52,208 nucleotides of DNA, taken from positions 1-52,208 of the forward strand of contig CAYLLA010000006.1 of the NCBI GenBank assembly GCA_964384555.1, in the 5' to 3' direction. Below, in pieces: positions 1-8,139 of this stretch (position 1 is the first letter of the stretch; every line of letters starts with the position of its first letter). The position numbers and the translations under genes are program-made. The notes under the pieces are model-generated. The model ran no database searches, was not told the origin of the DNA, and saw only the letters and a list, made by a program, of their open reading frames with translations. The stretch comes from CAG-390 sp964384555. Lineage in GTDB: Bacteria > Bacillota > Clostridia > Oscillospirales > CAG-272.

Positions 1-136
1 AGCTATACCGTTTCTCTCTCGCCCTACAATGTTTTCTTATTGGGATTGCGCATTACGGCAGCCCTGTTTTTTAGGTCTTATAGCGGAGCAGATCCGCGAG
101 CGAATTTCTTCCGCTATCTGCGCAAATCGCAGTACT

Positions 137-1006
137 TTATCTCAACCTTTCCGCCGTTTTTATCTCGCGGGCAGCGAGGCGGAGCATATTAGTTTTAAGC
201 TCCTCCGGGGTATAGGGGCGCTCGCAATACTTGGGGTGCGCGGGTACTTCATACATCACGGGGCCCGAGTAACCGTGCCGCACAAGTGCATCAAGGATAC
301 CGTTCCAATCATTGATGCCCTCACCCGGCAGGACGTGCCGCTCGTCAAGTATGCCGCGCTCGTCTCTGAAATAATCGGAAATATGCAGGGTGTGTATCTT
401 GAGTCCCGCCGCGGTCAGTGCATCGATAAAATGCTCATTGTCCTCACTCAGCGAATGGTTGGTATCAAACACCACGCCCGCTCCCGTTCCGGAGAGCAGC
501 TCTACCATCTCCTCCGAGCGATTGCAAAGGCAAAGGCGGGGCAGATCCTCGACCGCCAAGCGAAGCCCCAGCCGCTCGCACTCGGCGTTAAGCTCAAATA
601 TCGCCTCGCGGCTGAGCTGCATGCGCTCCGGACGATGGAGATCATCTATCGGCTCGGAGGAGGGATGCAGCACGATAACGCTCGCACCCGCCACCGCGGC
701 GCGGTCGATAAGCGTTTTGTTTACCCGCAATGTCAGGGCGCGGATCTCCCTATCCGGGTTTGAGATGTCGATATTGCGGGAGAACGGCAGGTGGAGCGAC
801 CATATCTCCACGCCCTCCTCACGCGCCATGCGGCCATACTCGGCGGCGCGGTCAACGAACTGCCACTGATCGAAATAGCTGACGTACTTTCCGGTAAGCT
901 CGATGCAATCGATGCCGACGGATGCCAGCGTGCGCAGTCCCTCGCGATCATATCTGCCGGTAAAGCAAGCGGATGAGCCGAATTTGGGTCTTTCAAGAAA
1001 GTTCAT
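137..1006 (-). CDS. Sugar phosphate isomerase/epimerase (TIM barrel)
   Basis: A 289-aa protein of the xylose-isomerase-like TIM-barrel superfamily (AP-endonuclease-2 fold). Strand-end motifs appear in the family order: GIDCIEL, IWSLHLPF, VIVLHPSSEP, LAVEDLP, VVFDTNHS, IHTLHISDY and VMYEVP. The Glu, Asp, His and Glu in AVEDLP, FDTNH, LHISD and MYEVP are the usual divalent-metal ligands. Such enzymes isomerise or epimerise sugars or inositols in the cytoplasm; the substrate cannot be read from sequence. The start is supported by GAGGAAG shortly before ATG. It is the last of four same-strand genes, 48 bp after a small membrane protein gene, so it may share the XRE-controlled transcript. Confidence 0.85.
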   Translation of the reverse strand: MNFLERPKFGSSACFTGRYDREGLRTLASVGIDCIELTGKYVSYFDQWQFVDRAAEYGRMAREEGVEIWSLHLPFSRNIDISNPDREIRALTLRVNKTLIDRAAVAGASVIVLHPSSEPIDDLHRPERMQLSREAIFELNAECERLGLRLAVEDLPRLCLCNRSEEMVELLSGTGAGVVFDTNHSLSEDNEHFIDALTAAGLKIHTLHISDYFRDERGILDERHVLPGEGINDWNGILDALVRHGYSGPVMYEVPAHPKYCERPYTPEELKTNMLRLAAREIKTAERLR

Positions 1007-1054
1007 TTTGTCTTCCTCCGAAAATGTAAAATATATTTTTATTAAAAAGGATGC

Positions 1055-1591
1055 TCAATAAAGTCTGCCGCGGCGCATTCCGCAACCCACCAAAAAGAGG
1101 GCGGCGTAGATCAGCATTGGCGCAATGCCCGCCAAGATCCCGCCGACGGCCGCGCCGCCGATACTGCGCGGCAGGATAAGGAGAGTCCACACCGCGGCGG
1201 CGGTGGAGACGGCAAGAAGCGGCGCGCGGGAGGAGAGTGCCCCCGCCACGCAAAGCAGATAAAGCGCGGCCAGCGCCGTGCCGATAAGACAGCAAACCAG
1301 CGATACCCAAAAGCTATCCCCAAATGAGTGCGCGGCGGCATAAAGGCAGACCGCCCCCACAGGCAGTGCGGTGGGTATTAGGCTGTTTTTGCGGGAAACG
1401 AGCATCACCGCCGTGCAGATGCATGCCGCGGAAGGCAAAAGCGGCAGGAGGGTGATGGCCCACCCCGCCTCGGCATTGGCAAGTCTTTGCGGCATGACCG
1501 CAAGCAAAAGCACTGCGGCCAATACCATCAGCAGTGCCGCACCGACCGCAAACGGCGAGTCGGAGGCGAGAGTTCTTCTATCGTATGACAT
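1055..1591 (-). CDS. Small polytopic membrane protein, unknown function
   Basis: About 178 aa and very hydrophobic, with roughly five or six membrane-spanning segments separated by short loops, ending in a basic tail (MRRGRLY). I do not recognise a family. The start at MSYDRRTL is preferred over one 10 codons upstream because GAGGAA lies at a normal distance before it. It follows another membrane protein gene by 26 bp and precedes the sugar isomerase gene. Both membrane proteins lie downstream of an XRE regulator and probably share its transcript. Confidence 0.7.
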   Translation of the reverse strand: MSYDRRTLASDSPFAVGAALLMVLAAVLLLAVMPQRLANAEAGWAITLLPLLPSAACICTAVMLVSRKNSLIPTALPVGAVCLYAAAHSFGDSFWVSLVCCLIGTALAALYLLCVAGALSSRAPLLAVSTAAAVWTLLILPRSIGGAAVGGILAGIAPMLIYAALFLVGCGMRRGRLY

Positions 1592-1617
1592 ATTTATTCC
1601 TCGATTTTCTTTTCGGA

Positions 1618-2187
1618 TCACGCAAAGGACGAGAGCATTTGCGGGATAAGCAGTGAATATGGAGCCGTACTGAGCGCAAGCAATAAGGAGAGCGCCGCGG
1701 CGCGGGGGTAGCGGTATCTATCCGCAAATATCAGCCGCCTGCAAAGGATATACATCACGCCGATGCAAAGCAGTGTGGCAAGCACGGCAGGCAGGAGAGT
1801 AAAAAAATCGGTAAACGGCCGCCCCGCCGCCGTGGCGTGCAGATAGTCGGCATCCACCCGAAACAGGGCGGAGACCGCACGCAGGCAGAGCAGATAAAAG
1901 CCGACACTTATAAGCGTTGAAAGGATATCCGCCAAAAACACCGGAAGCACGGTGCGCCGCCATATATTGCCCACATCCGGCGTACGTCCCATAGCGCGGC
2001 GGGGGCGCAAAAGCAGCAAAAAGGCTATAAGACACGCGCTGTCAAGCACCAAGGCGGTGGCGATGGTGGGGACGATGAGCATTGCCCGACCGCCGAGTAT
2101 CAGCCAAAGGGGCAGGATACCGCAAAATGCCCGCCGCGGCGCGGCGGCTTTATTCTCCGAGCGCTTCGGGATCTCTTTTTTGATCAT
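1618..2187 (-). CDS. Polytopic membrane protein, unknown function
   Basis: About 189 aa. A basic N-terminal stretch (about residues 1-20) precedes four or five hydrophobic helices; no recognised domain. The start is placed at MIKKEIPK because GGGGGAG precedes it; this makes the gene overlap the 3' end of the upstream XRE regulator gene by 38 bp, which implies translational coupling. In Clostridia, small HTH regulators with C-terminal extensions often sit directly before multi-spanning membrane proteins, but no function is assigned here. Confidence 0.7.
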   Translation of the reverse strand: MIKKEIPKRSENKAAAPRRAFCGILPLWLILGGRAMLIVPTIATALVLDSACLIAFLLLLRPRRAMGRTPDVGNIWRRTVLPVFLADILSTLISVGFYLLCLRAVSALFRVDADYLHATAAGRPFTDFFTLLPAVLATLLCIGVMYILCRRLIFADRYRYPRAAALSLLLALSTAPYSLLIPQMLSSFA

Positions 2188-2725
2188 CCGTGTCTCCCCC
2201 TCTCTGTTTTTCACGGCACAGCCGCTCTGCCTCCGCCTCTATCTCGGCGTAGTCAAAGGATGCAAACAGCCGCCTGCCGCCCGCATCGGTCAATCTGTAA
2301 TGCTCGGAGATAAGATTTTGCTCGGCGCGAATGCCAAAGGGCGCGCCGACATACCGCCAAAGCGGCGAGGATGCACCCGCATCCTGCGTGTCGTCAAATG
2401 CAGTCGCCGCCGCGGTCTCCGAATGCTCCGCGGGGGCTTTTTTTACACCGCCCTCCCGCTCGGGCGCGCGGTGCTCACGAAGACCCGCGGCCATGTCGGC
2501 GGGGTCGCCATCAAGCTCGCGGCGAAGCGTTTGGCTGTCGCCAAACAAAAGGCAAAGCGCGGCACTGCCTGTCCAGCCGAGGGAGGAACGCCCCTTTTCG
2601 ATGCCGACGAGGGTCTTTTTTGATATTCCCAGCTCGCGCGCCATATCGTCCTGCGTCATGCCGAATTCGGAGCGCAAAAGACGAAGCTCCCTGTCACAGG
2701 TCGCTATAAGTGTATTTTTATCCAT
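2150..2725 (-). CDS. XRE-family transcriptional regulator with C-terminal extension
   Basis: A 191-aa protein counted from MDKNTLIA. The N-terminal ~65 residues are a Cro/C1-type helix-turn-helix: FGMTQDDMARELGIS, then KKTLVGIEKGRSSLGW. A low-complexity charged linker follows, then a ~70-residue C-terminal region (LWRYVGAPFG, ISEHYRLT, RRLFASFDY) of unknown fold, perhaps ligand-sensing. An upstream in-frame ATG at 2764 lacks a ribosome site; the chosen ATG has AGGAGG but with a long spacer of about 15 nt, so the start is the least certain part. The promoter -10 is embedded in a palindrome at 2770-2787, so autoregulation is likely. Confidence 0.85.
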   Translation of the reverse strand: MDKNTLIATCDRELRLLRSEFGMTQDDMARELGISKKTLVGIEKGRSSLGWTGSAALCLLFGDSQTLRRELDGDPADMAAGLREHRAPEREGGVKKAPAEHSETAAATAFDDTQDAGASSPLWRYVGAPFGIRAEQNLISEHYRLTDAGGRRLFASFDYAEIEAEAERLCREKQRGGDTDDQKRDPEALGE

Positions 2726-2769
2726 AGTGATCCCGCGCGCCCTCCTTTCGGCATTTTTCGACATTTATA

Positions 2770-2787
2770 TAGTGTAATAATACACTA
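2770..2787. promoter_or_regulatory. Palindromic operator overlapping the -10
   Basis: TAGTGTA-ATAA-TACACTA: two 7-bp perfect half-sites around a 4-bp centre, covering the -10 of the minus-strand promoter. The position fits autorepression by the adjacent XRE regulator; direct binding is inference. Confidence 0.6.
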
Positions 2788-2805
2788 AATCGGATAAAAA
2801 GTCAA
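2777..2805 (-). promoter_or_regulatory. Promoter of the XRE/membrane-protein operon
   Basis: On the minus strand, TTGACT (2805-2800), 17-bp spacer, TATTAT (2782-2777). Predicted transcription start near 2770, giving a leader of about 45 nt to the chosen start codon. Confidence 0.7.
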
Positions 2806-3265
2806 TAGGTATATCAAATATTTTGATGAAAAATTACACCTTTTGCGAGATTTTTCACTGCAACAAAGGTTCGCCGCGCGAACCTCAGATCAATATAAAT
2901 GGAACGATATTTTGACTAAAGACGGATAGAAAGCAAATTGTATTGTTTTGTTGTCTATGGTTATCTATACGGCTTTTATGTATGTTCGCACCGCGCGCAG
3001 AAAGCCTTCTCATGTGTGAGAAGGTGTCATGTCTCGCGGGGGATATGATAAAATTCTGCGTTTTCTAAAATCGCGGACATGACGGATGAGGAGGTGAATT
3101 TAGATTTTTGCGTAAGCAAAAATTTCATATTAAAATGCAAACATCATTCTAAGGATAAATGATCGCCGAGCGCCAAACCATTGTCGCGCAGTCTTTTTTT
3201 GATCGGTATTCGAGCGCAGAATATGTACTTGATGATATTTATCAGACAAAATTCACATAAAGCCC
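2806..3265. repeat. Gene-free spacer with dispersed-repeat remnants
   Basis: No credible gene. Positions 2960-3024 (GTTATCTATACGGCTTTTAT through TTCGCACC to the GCCTTCTCA/TGAGAAGG hairpin) closely match 33173-33237 elsewhere in the window. A GATGAGGAGGTG motif near 3085 belongs to the same element type. Positions 3103-3128 (GATTTTTGCGTAAGC and flank) match 23715-23740. The AT-rich remainder shows nothing I can name. Confidence 0.6.
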
Positions 3266-3294
3266 TTTACAATCGGGGCAAAAAGCTGTATAAT
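3266..3294 (+). promoter_or_regulatory. Strong promoter for PFOR
   Basis: TTTACA (3266-3271), 17-bp spacer, consensus TATAAT (3289-3294). Predicted start near 3301, giving a ~56-nt leader with GGAGG at 3344-3348 before the ATG at 3357. Confidence 0.8.
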
Positions 3295-3356
3295 ATATTA
3301 TGAGTCATTTTGACAACATTAAAATCAAAAACTATATAATATCGGAGGAAAAGCAA

Positions 3357-6300
3357 ATGGCAATTAAGCGTCCTAAGCTTTCAATGGACGGCAACACCGC
3401 TGCGGCACACGTTTCGTATGCCTTTACAGAGGTCGCTGCCATCTACCCCATCACTCCCTCAAGCCCTATGGCTGAGATCACCGACACATGGTCGGCCACC
3501 GACAAGAACCTGCTCGGCAAACCCGCCCGCAACATTTTCGGCGAACGCGTTAAAATGATCGAGATGCAGTCCGAGGCCGGTGCCGCGGGTGCAGTACACG
3601 GCTCACTGGCAGCCGGTGCACTCACCACCACCTACACCGCATCCCAGGGTCTGCTCCTTATGATCCCCAACATGTACAAGATGGCCGGTGAGCTGCTCCC
3701 CGGTGTCATTCATGTATCCGCACGTTGCGTTGCATCGCACGCGCTCAACATTTTTGGTGACCACTCCGACGTTTACGCATGTCGTCAGACAGGATACGCC
3801 ATGCTCTGCGAGACCAACCAGCAGGAGATAATGGACCTTGGTGCCGTTGCTCACCTTGCCGCCATCAAGGGTCGCGTCCCCGTGCTCAACTTCTTTGACG
3901 GCTTCCGTACCTCTCACGAGATCCAGAAGATCGACGTTTGGGATATCGATGACCTCAAGGATATGGTAGACTGGGATTCGATAAAGGATTTCCGCGCTCG
4001 CGCCCTCAACCCCGAGCACCCCGTGCTTCGCGGTTCGGCCGAAAACGGCGATATCTTCTTCCAGCACCGTGAGGCTTGCAACCCCTACTATGATCAGTTC
4101 CCCGCCATCGTTGAGGAATACATGGGCCGCGTTAACGAAAAGCTCGGCACAGACTATCGCCTCTTTAACTATTACGGCGCACCCGATGCAGAGCGCGTGA
4201 TCGTTGCCATGGGCTCGGTCTGCGACGTTGCAGAGGAAGTTATCGACTACCTCAATGCACACGGCGAAAAGGTCGGCCTTGTAAAGGTAAGACTTTACCG
4301 TCCCTTCTGCGCAGACAAGCTCTGCGAGGCTATTCCCGCATCCGTTAAAAAGATCGCAGTGCTTGACCGCACCAAAGAGCCCGGCGCTCTCGGCGAGCCC
4401 CTTTACCTTGACGTTGTTGCCGCTCTCTCCCGCGAGGGCAGAGCAAACATCGAGGTCTTTGGCGGTCGCTACGGTCTCGGCTCCAAGGACACCACCCCCG
4501 CATCCATCTTTGCGGTATACGAGAACCTTGCATCCGCCGCTCCCAAGCAGGGCTTTACCATCGGCATCGTTGACGATGTTACCGGTCACTCCCTGCCCGA
4601 GCACGCTGTTCCCGACACTGCTGCGGCCGGCACCATCTCCTGCAAGTTCTGGGGTCTGGGCGGCGACGGCACCGTTGGCGCCAACAAGAACTCCATCAAG
4701 ATCATCGGTGACCATACCGATAAATATATCCAGGCATACTTCCAGTATGACTCCAAAAAGACAGGTGGTATCACCATCTCGCACCTGCGCTTTGGCGATA
4801 ACGTTATAAAGAGCCCCTACTACATCACCAAGGCTGACTTTGTTGCCTGCCACAACCATGCATACCTTGATAAGTATGATATGGTCCAGGATGTTAAGCC
4901 CGGCGGCACATTCCTGCTTGACTGCGCATGGGGCGCAGATGAGCTTGATGCTCACCTCCCCGCGGCAGTAAAGAAGTACATTGCCGAGAATAATGTTCAG
5001 TTCTACACCATCGACGGTACCGGTATCGCCATCAAGCGCATCGGCAACCCCAAGGTAAAGAACACCGTGCTCCAGTCTGCATTCTTTGCTCTTGCCGGCA
5101 TCCTGCCCAAGGACGAGGCGATAGAGTACATGAAGAAGATGGCATACAAGTCCTACATCAAGAAAGGACAGGCTATCGTTGACCTTAACTACGCCGCCAT
5201 CGAGGCAGGCGCCGATGCCATGGTAAAGGTGGAGGTTCCCGCCGCATGGGCTAACTGCGCACCCGATGCTCCCAAGGCCGAGGCCACCGGCGAGCGTGCC
5301 GACCTTGTTGACTTTGTTAACCGCATAGTTGAGCCTGTGGATGCAATGCGCGGAGATTCCCTCCCCGTTTCCGCATTCAAGGATTGCGCCGATGGCACAT
5401 ATCCCCAGGGCGCGGCCGCATTTGAAAAGCGCGGCGTTGCCGTTTACGTTCCCGAGTGGATCCCCGAGAACTGCGTACAGTGCAACAACTGCGCGTTTGT
5501 TTGCCCGCACGCCGCCATTCGTCCCTTTGCAATGACAGAGGCCGAGGCCGCCGCAGCTCCCGCCGCAACCAAGTTTACCGCAAAGCCGGTACTTAAGACC
5601 ACATATAAGTTCACCATGGCAGTAAGTCCTATGGACTGCATGGGCTGCACCCTTTGCGTAAAGGCCTGCCCTGTTACCGCCAAGGCTCTGCGCGATGCCG
5701 AAAAGGTAGCCGCCACCGAGATCCCGGACGATCCCAAGCGCGCCGCCAAGCGTGCCGCCGAGCTTGCAGCCGCCAAGAGCGCCATCAAGATGGTGCTTCA
5801 GCCCACGCAGCTTGACCAGCAGGCTCCGTTTGACTACGCAGTGGCTCACGTCTCCGAAAAGCCGGAGCTTATCAACGCCACCGTCAAGGGCAGCCAGTTC
5901 AAGCAGCCGCTGCTTGAGTTCTCCGGCTCCTGCGCAGGATGCGCCGAGACCTCCTATGCAAGACTTATCACACAGCTCTTCGGCGAGCGTATGTATATCT
6001 CCAACGCGACCGGATGCTCCTCCATTTGGGGCGGCTCCGCACCCGCAACTCCCTACACCGTCAACCGCGAGAGCGGCCGTGGTCCCGCATGGGGCAACTC
6101 GCTCTTTGAGGACAACGCCGAGCACGGCCTTGGCATCTACCTTGGTCAAAAGACAGTGCGCGAGATGCTTCGCGGCAAGGTAGAAAAGCTTGCTTCGATA
6201 TGGGCTACCGAGGATATCAAGGCCGCGGCCGCAGAGTGGCTCGAGACCTATGACGACGGTAAGGCCAACGAGGCTGCGACCTCTCGCCTTATCAGCGCAC

Positions 6301-7148
6301 TTGAGGATGGCATCCTCACCGCCGACGAGGGTATTGAGTTCTGCTCCTCCGATGCCGGACGCGCCGCATTCGGCGACAAGGCGGACGCAATGCTCGCTCA
6401 CATGAAAGAGCTTAAGGCCGCCGGCCGCAACTGCGACTGCGAGGCCTGCACTCTGGCAGCCGAGATACTTGACGGCCGCGATTACCTCGCCAAAAAGTCG
6501 GTATGGATCTTCGGCGGCGACGGTTGGGCATATGACATCGGCTTTGGCGGACTTGACCACGTGCTTGCCTCCGGCGAGGACATCAACGTGATGGTCTTTG
6601 ATACCGAGGTATATTCCAACACCGGCGGACAGGCCTCCAAGGCTTCCCAGATCGGTCAGGTGGCACAGTTTGCCGCCGCAGGTAAGGCCATTGGCAAGAA
6701 GAACCTTGCCGAGATCGCAATGTCCTACGGCTACGTTTACGTGGCACAGGTCGCCATGGGCGCGGATATGAACCAGCTGCTTAAGGCTCTCACCGAGGCT
6801 GAGGCATACCACGGACCTTCCCTCATCATCGGCTACGCTCCTTGCGAGATGCACGGTGTTAAGGGCGGCATGCAGAACTGCCAGCAGGAGATGAAGCGTG
6901 CAGTTGATGCAGGCTACTGGCAGATGTTCCGCTACAACCCTGCCCTTAAGGCAGAGGGCAAGAACCCGCTGACAGTTGACTCTAAGGAGCCGACCGCCAA
7001 CTATCGTGACTTTATCACGAGCGAGACCCGCTACAGCCGTTTGGCTCAGCAGTTCCCGGAGCGTGCGGAAGCCCTGTTTGCAAAGGCAGAGACCGCTGCC
7101 AAGGAAAAATACGAAAGACTGCTTAAGTACGGCAGACTTTTTGACTGA
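3357..7148 (+). CDS. nifJ: Pyruvate:ferredoxin (flavodoxin) oxidoreductase
   Basis: A 1263-aa single-chain PFOR, which oxidatively decarboxylates pyruvate to acetyl-CoA and passes electrons to ferredoxin in the cytoplasm. Visible domains: N-terminal pyruvate/TPP region (IYPITPSSPMAE, ~29-40); bacterial-ferredoxin-like insert with two 4Fe-4S sets, C706/C709/C712/C716 (CVQCNNCAFVCP) and C761/C764/C767/C771 (CMGCTLCVKACP); proximal-cluster cysteines at CAGCAET (859, 862); C-terminal TPP site GGDGWAYDIGFGG (~1053) and DTEVYSNTGGQAS. Somewhat longer than the usual ~1170-1200 aa. The first in-frame ATG at 3300 would overlap the predicted transcript start, so ATG 3357 with GGAGG 8 nt upstream is chosen. 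Strong promoter and monocistronic layout suit a highly expressed central enzyme of fermentation. Confidence 0.97.
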   Translation: MAIKRPKLSMDGNTAAAHVSYAFTEVAAIYPITPSSPMAEITDTWSATDKNLLGKPARNIFGERVKMIEMQSEAGAAGAVHGSLAAGALTTTYTASQGLLLMIPNMYKMAGELLPGVIHVSARCVASHALNIFGDHSDVYACRQTGYAMLCETNQQEIMDLGAVAHLAAIKGRVPVLNFFDGFRTSHEIQKIDVWDIDDLKDMVDWDSIKDFRARALNPEHPVLRGSAENGDIFFQHREACNPYYDQFPAIVEEYMGRVNEKLGTDYRLFNYYGAPDAERVIVAMGSVCDVAEEVIDYLNAHGEKVGLVKVRLYRPFCADKLCEAIPASVKKIAVLDRTKEPGALGEPLYLDVVAALSREGRANIEVFGGRYGLGSKDTTPASIFAVYENLASAAPKQGFTIGIVDDVTGHSLPEHAVPDTAAAGTISCKFWGLGGDGTVGANKNSIKIIGDHTDKYIQAYFQYDSKKTGGITISHLRFGDNVIKSPYYITKADFVACHNHAYLDKYDMVQDVKPGGTFLLDCAWGADELDAHLPAAVKKYIAENNVQFYTIDGTGIAIKRIGNPKVKNTVLQSAFFALAGILPKDEAIEYMKKMAYKSYIKKGQAIVDLNYAAIEAGADAMVKVEVPAAWANCAPDAPKAEATGERADLVDFVNRIVEPVDAMRGDSLPVSAFKDCADGTYPQGAAAFEKRGVAVYVPEWIPENCVQCNNCAFVCPHAAIRPFAMTEAEAAAAPAATKFTAKPVLKTTYKFTMAVSPMDCMGCTLCVKACPVTAKALRDAEKVAATEIPDDPKRAAKRAAELAAAKSAIKMVLQPTQLDQQAPFDYAVAHVSEKPELINATVKGSQFKQPLLEFSGSCAGCAETSYARLITQLFGERMYISNATGCSSIWGGSAPATPYTVNRESGRGPAWGNSLFEDNAEHGLGIYLGQKTVREMLRGKVEKLASIWATEDIKAAAAEWLETYDDGKANEAATSRLISALEDGILTADEGIEFCSSDAGRAAFGDKADAMLAHMKELKAAGRNCDCEACTLAAEILDGRDYLAKKSVWIFGGDGWAYDIGFGGLDHVLASGEDINVMVFDTEVYSNTGGQASKASQIGQVAQFAAAGKAIGKKNLAEIAMSYGYVYVAQVAMGADMNQLLKALTEAEAYHGPSLIIGYAPCEMHGVKGGMQNCQQEMKRAVDAGYWQMFRYNPALKAEGKNPLTVDSKEPTANYRDFITSETRYSRLAQQFPERAEALFAKAETAAKEKYERLLKYGRLFD

Positions 7149-7153
7149 TGATC

Positions 7154-7199
7154 ATCACACCCCCGCGGCAGAGACATATATCTCTGCCACGGGGGTGAT
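7154..7199 (+). terminator. Stem-loop after PFOR
   Basis: A long stem, with one bulge and one mismatch, pairs the ATCAC...GCAGAGA arm with TCTCTGCCACGGGGGTGAT around a CATATA loop, starting 5 bp after the stop codon. No clear U-run follows, so it may stabilise the 3' end as much as terminate. Confidence 0.6.
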
Positions 7200-7312
7200 C
7201 TCTTAGAATACCCGTGCCGCGCACGTGTGAAGTACGCAGGGTGGCTTTTTTCCTTGCGCTTCACAAAAATATCTGCCCACCGCACGCATGGCGGGCAATG
7301 CAGAGGATCAAA

Positions 7313-8047
7313 ATGCAGGAGAATTACAACAAAAATATGCCCGCGGAGCTTTGCGCCCTCTGCGAGCAGGTGTTCAAAGCAAATCTTGACCTTGTAAAAA
7401 ACAAGCTCGTGCTCTTCACCTGGGGCAATGTTTCCGCCATCGACCGCCGCGCGGGGCTGGTGGTGATCAAGCCGAGCGGCGTAAAATACGAGGCGATGCA
7501 AGCCTCCGACATGGTGGTCGTTGACCTTGGGGGGCGCGTGATATACGGCTCGCTTCGCCCCTCCACCGATCTTCAGACCCACCTTGAGCTTTACCGCGCC
7601 CACCCGGAGATAGGCGGTGTGGTGCACACACACTCGACCTACGCCACCGCGTTTGCACAAGCGGATCGCGCCATTCCGATGTACGGCACGACCCACGCCG
7701 ACTATTTTCACGGTGACATTCCCTGCGCACGTACCCTCCGCGCCGATGAGATGGAGGACTACGAGCGTAAGACCGGGCGGGCGCTAAACGAAACGGTGAC
7801 CGATGCCGTGGGCATTCCCGCCTGCCTTGCCGCCCACCACGGCGTTTTTGCCTGGGGACGGGATGCCATCGAGGCCGTTTATAACGCAACGGTAGTCGAG
7901 GAGGTCGCCAAAATGGCCGCCATCACCGAGCAGGCGGCAGCGTTCAGCGGCCATACTCCCGCCCCACTCCCCGCGCATGTGGCGGATAAGCACTATGAGC
8001 GCAAGCACGGCCGCGGCGCATACTACGGACAGGGCAATGGGCAATAA
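7313..8047 (+). CDS. araD: L-ribulose-5-phosphate 4-epimerase (class II aldolase family)
   Basis: A 244-aa cytoplasmic Zn-dependent epimerase that converts L-ribulose-5-P to D-xylulose-5-P. AraD-type motifs are in order: TWGNVSAID, VIKPSGVKYEAM, RPSTDLQTHLELYR, GVVHTHSTYATAFAQ (Zn histidines), GTTHADYFHGDIPC, HHGVFAWG and the C-terminal DKHYERKHGRGAYYGQ. These distinguish it from fuculose-phosphate aldolases. Length matches the family (~231 aa). The start is taken at MQENYNKN, with AGAGG just upstream, rather than an ATG-led ORF 33 codons earlier that reads through non-conserved sequence. It follows PFOR by 164 bp with no clear promoter of its own. AraA and AraB are not adjacent; a fucose/arabinose isomerase-like gene lies 20 kb away. 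UlaF/SgbE-type specificity is an alternative. Confidence 0.9.
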   Translation: MQENYNKNMPAELCALCEQVFKANLDLVKNKLVLFTWGNVSAIDRRAGLVVIKPSGVKYEAMQASDMVVVDLGGRVIYGSLRPSTDLQTHLELYRAHPEIGGVVHTHSTYATAFAQADRAIPMYGTTHADYFHGDIPCARTLRADEMEDYERKTGRALNETVTDAVGIPACLAAHHGVFAWGRDAIEAVYNATVVEEVAKMAAITEQAAAFSGHTPAPLPAHVADKHYERKHGRGAYYGQGNGQ

Positions 8048-8064
8048 TTGAAGCATCAAAAAAT

Positions 8065-8110
8065 ACCCACCCGCCCCGCCGCGGCAGTTGCCGCGGCGGG
8101 GCGGGTGGGT
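8065..8110. terminator. Bidirectional terminator between convergent genes
   Basis: A perfect 22-bp GC-rich stem (ACCCACCCGCCCCGCCGCGG arm) with a 2-nt loop. On the minus strand it is followed by ATTTTTTG, so it is a canonical terminator for the solute-binding protein gene and also closes the araD transcript. Confidence 0.9.
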
Positions 8111-8139
8111 CTATGTACCGACAAAAGGTCGGCCATCAC

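Noticed and set aside
80..117. Inverted repeat ATAGCGGA/TCCGCTAT after the first gene as a terminator
   Set aside because: The arms are short and far apart and no U-run follows on the minus strand; too weak to call.
3603..6854. A 1083-codon open frame antisense to the PFOR gene
   Set aside because: Its translation has no recognisable domain and is biased towards Gly, Ala, Cys, Leu and Val, as expected from the reverse complement of strongly biased PFOR codons. PFOR itself is certain.
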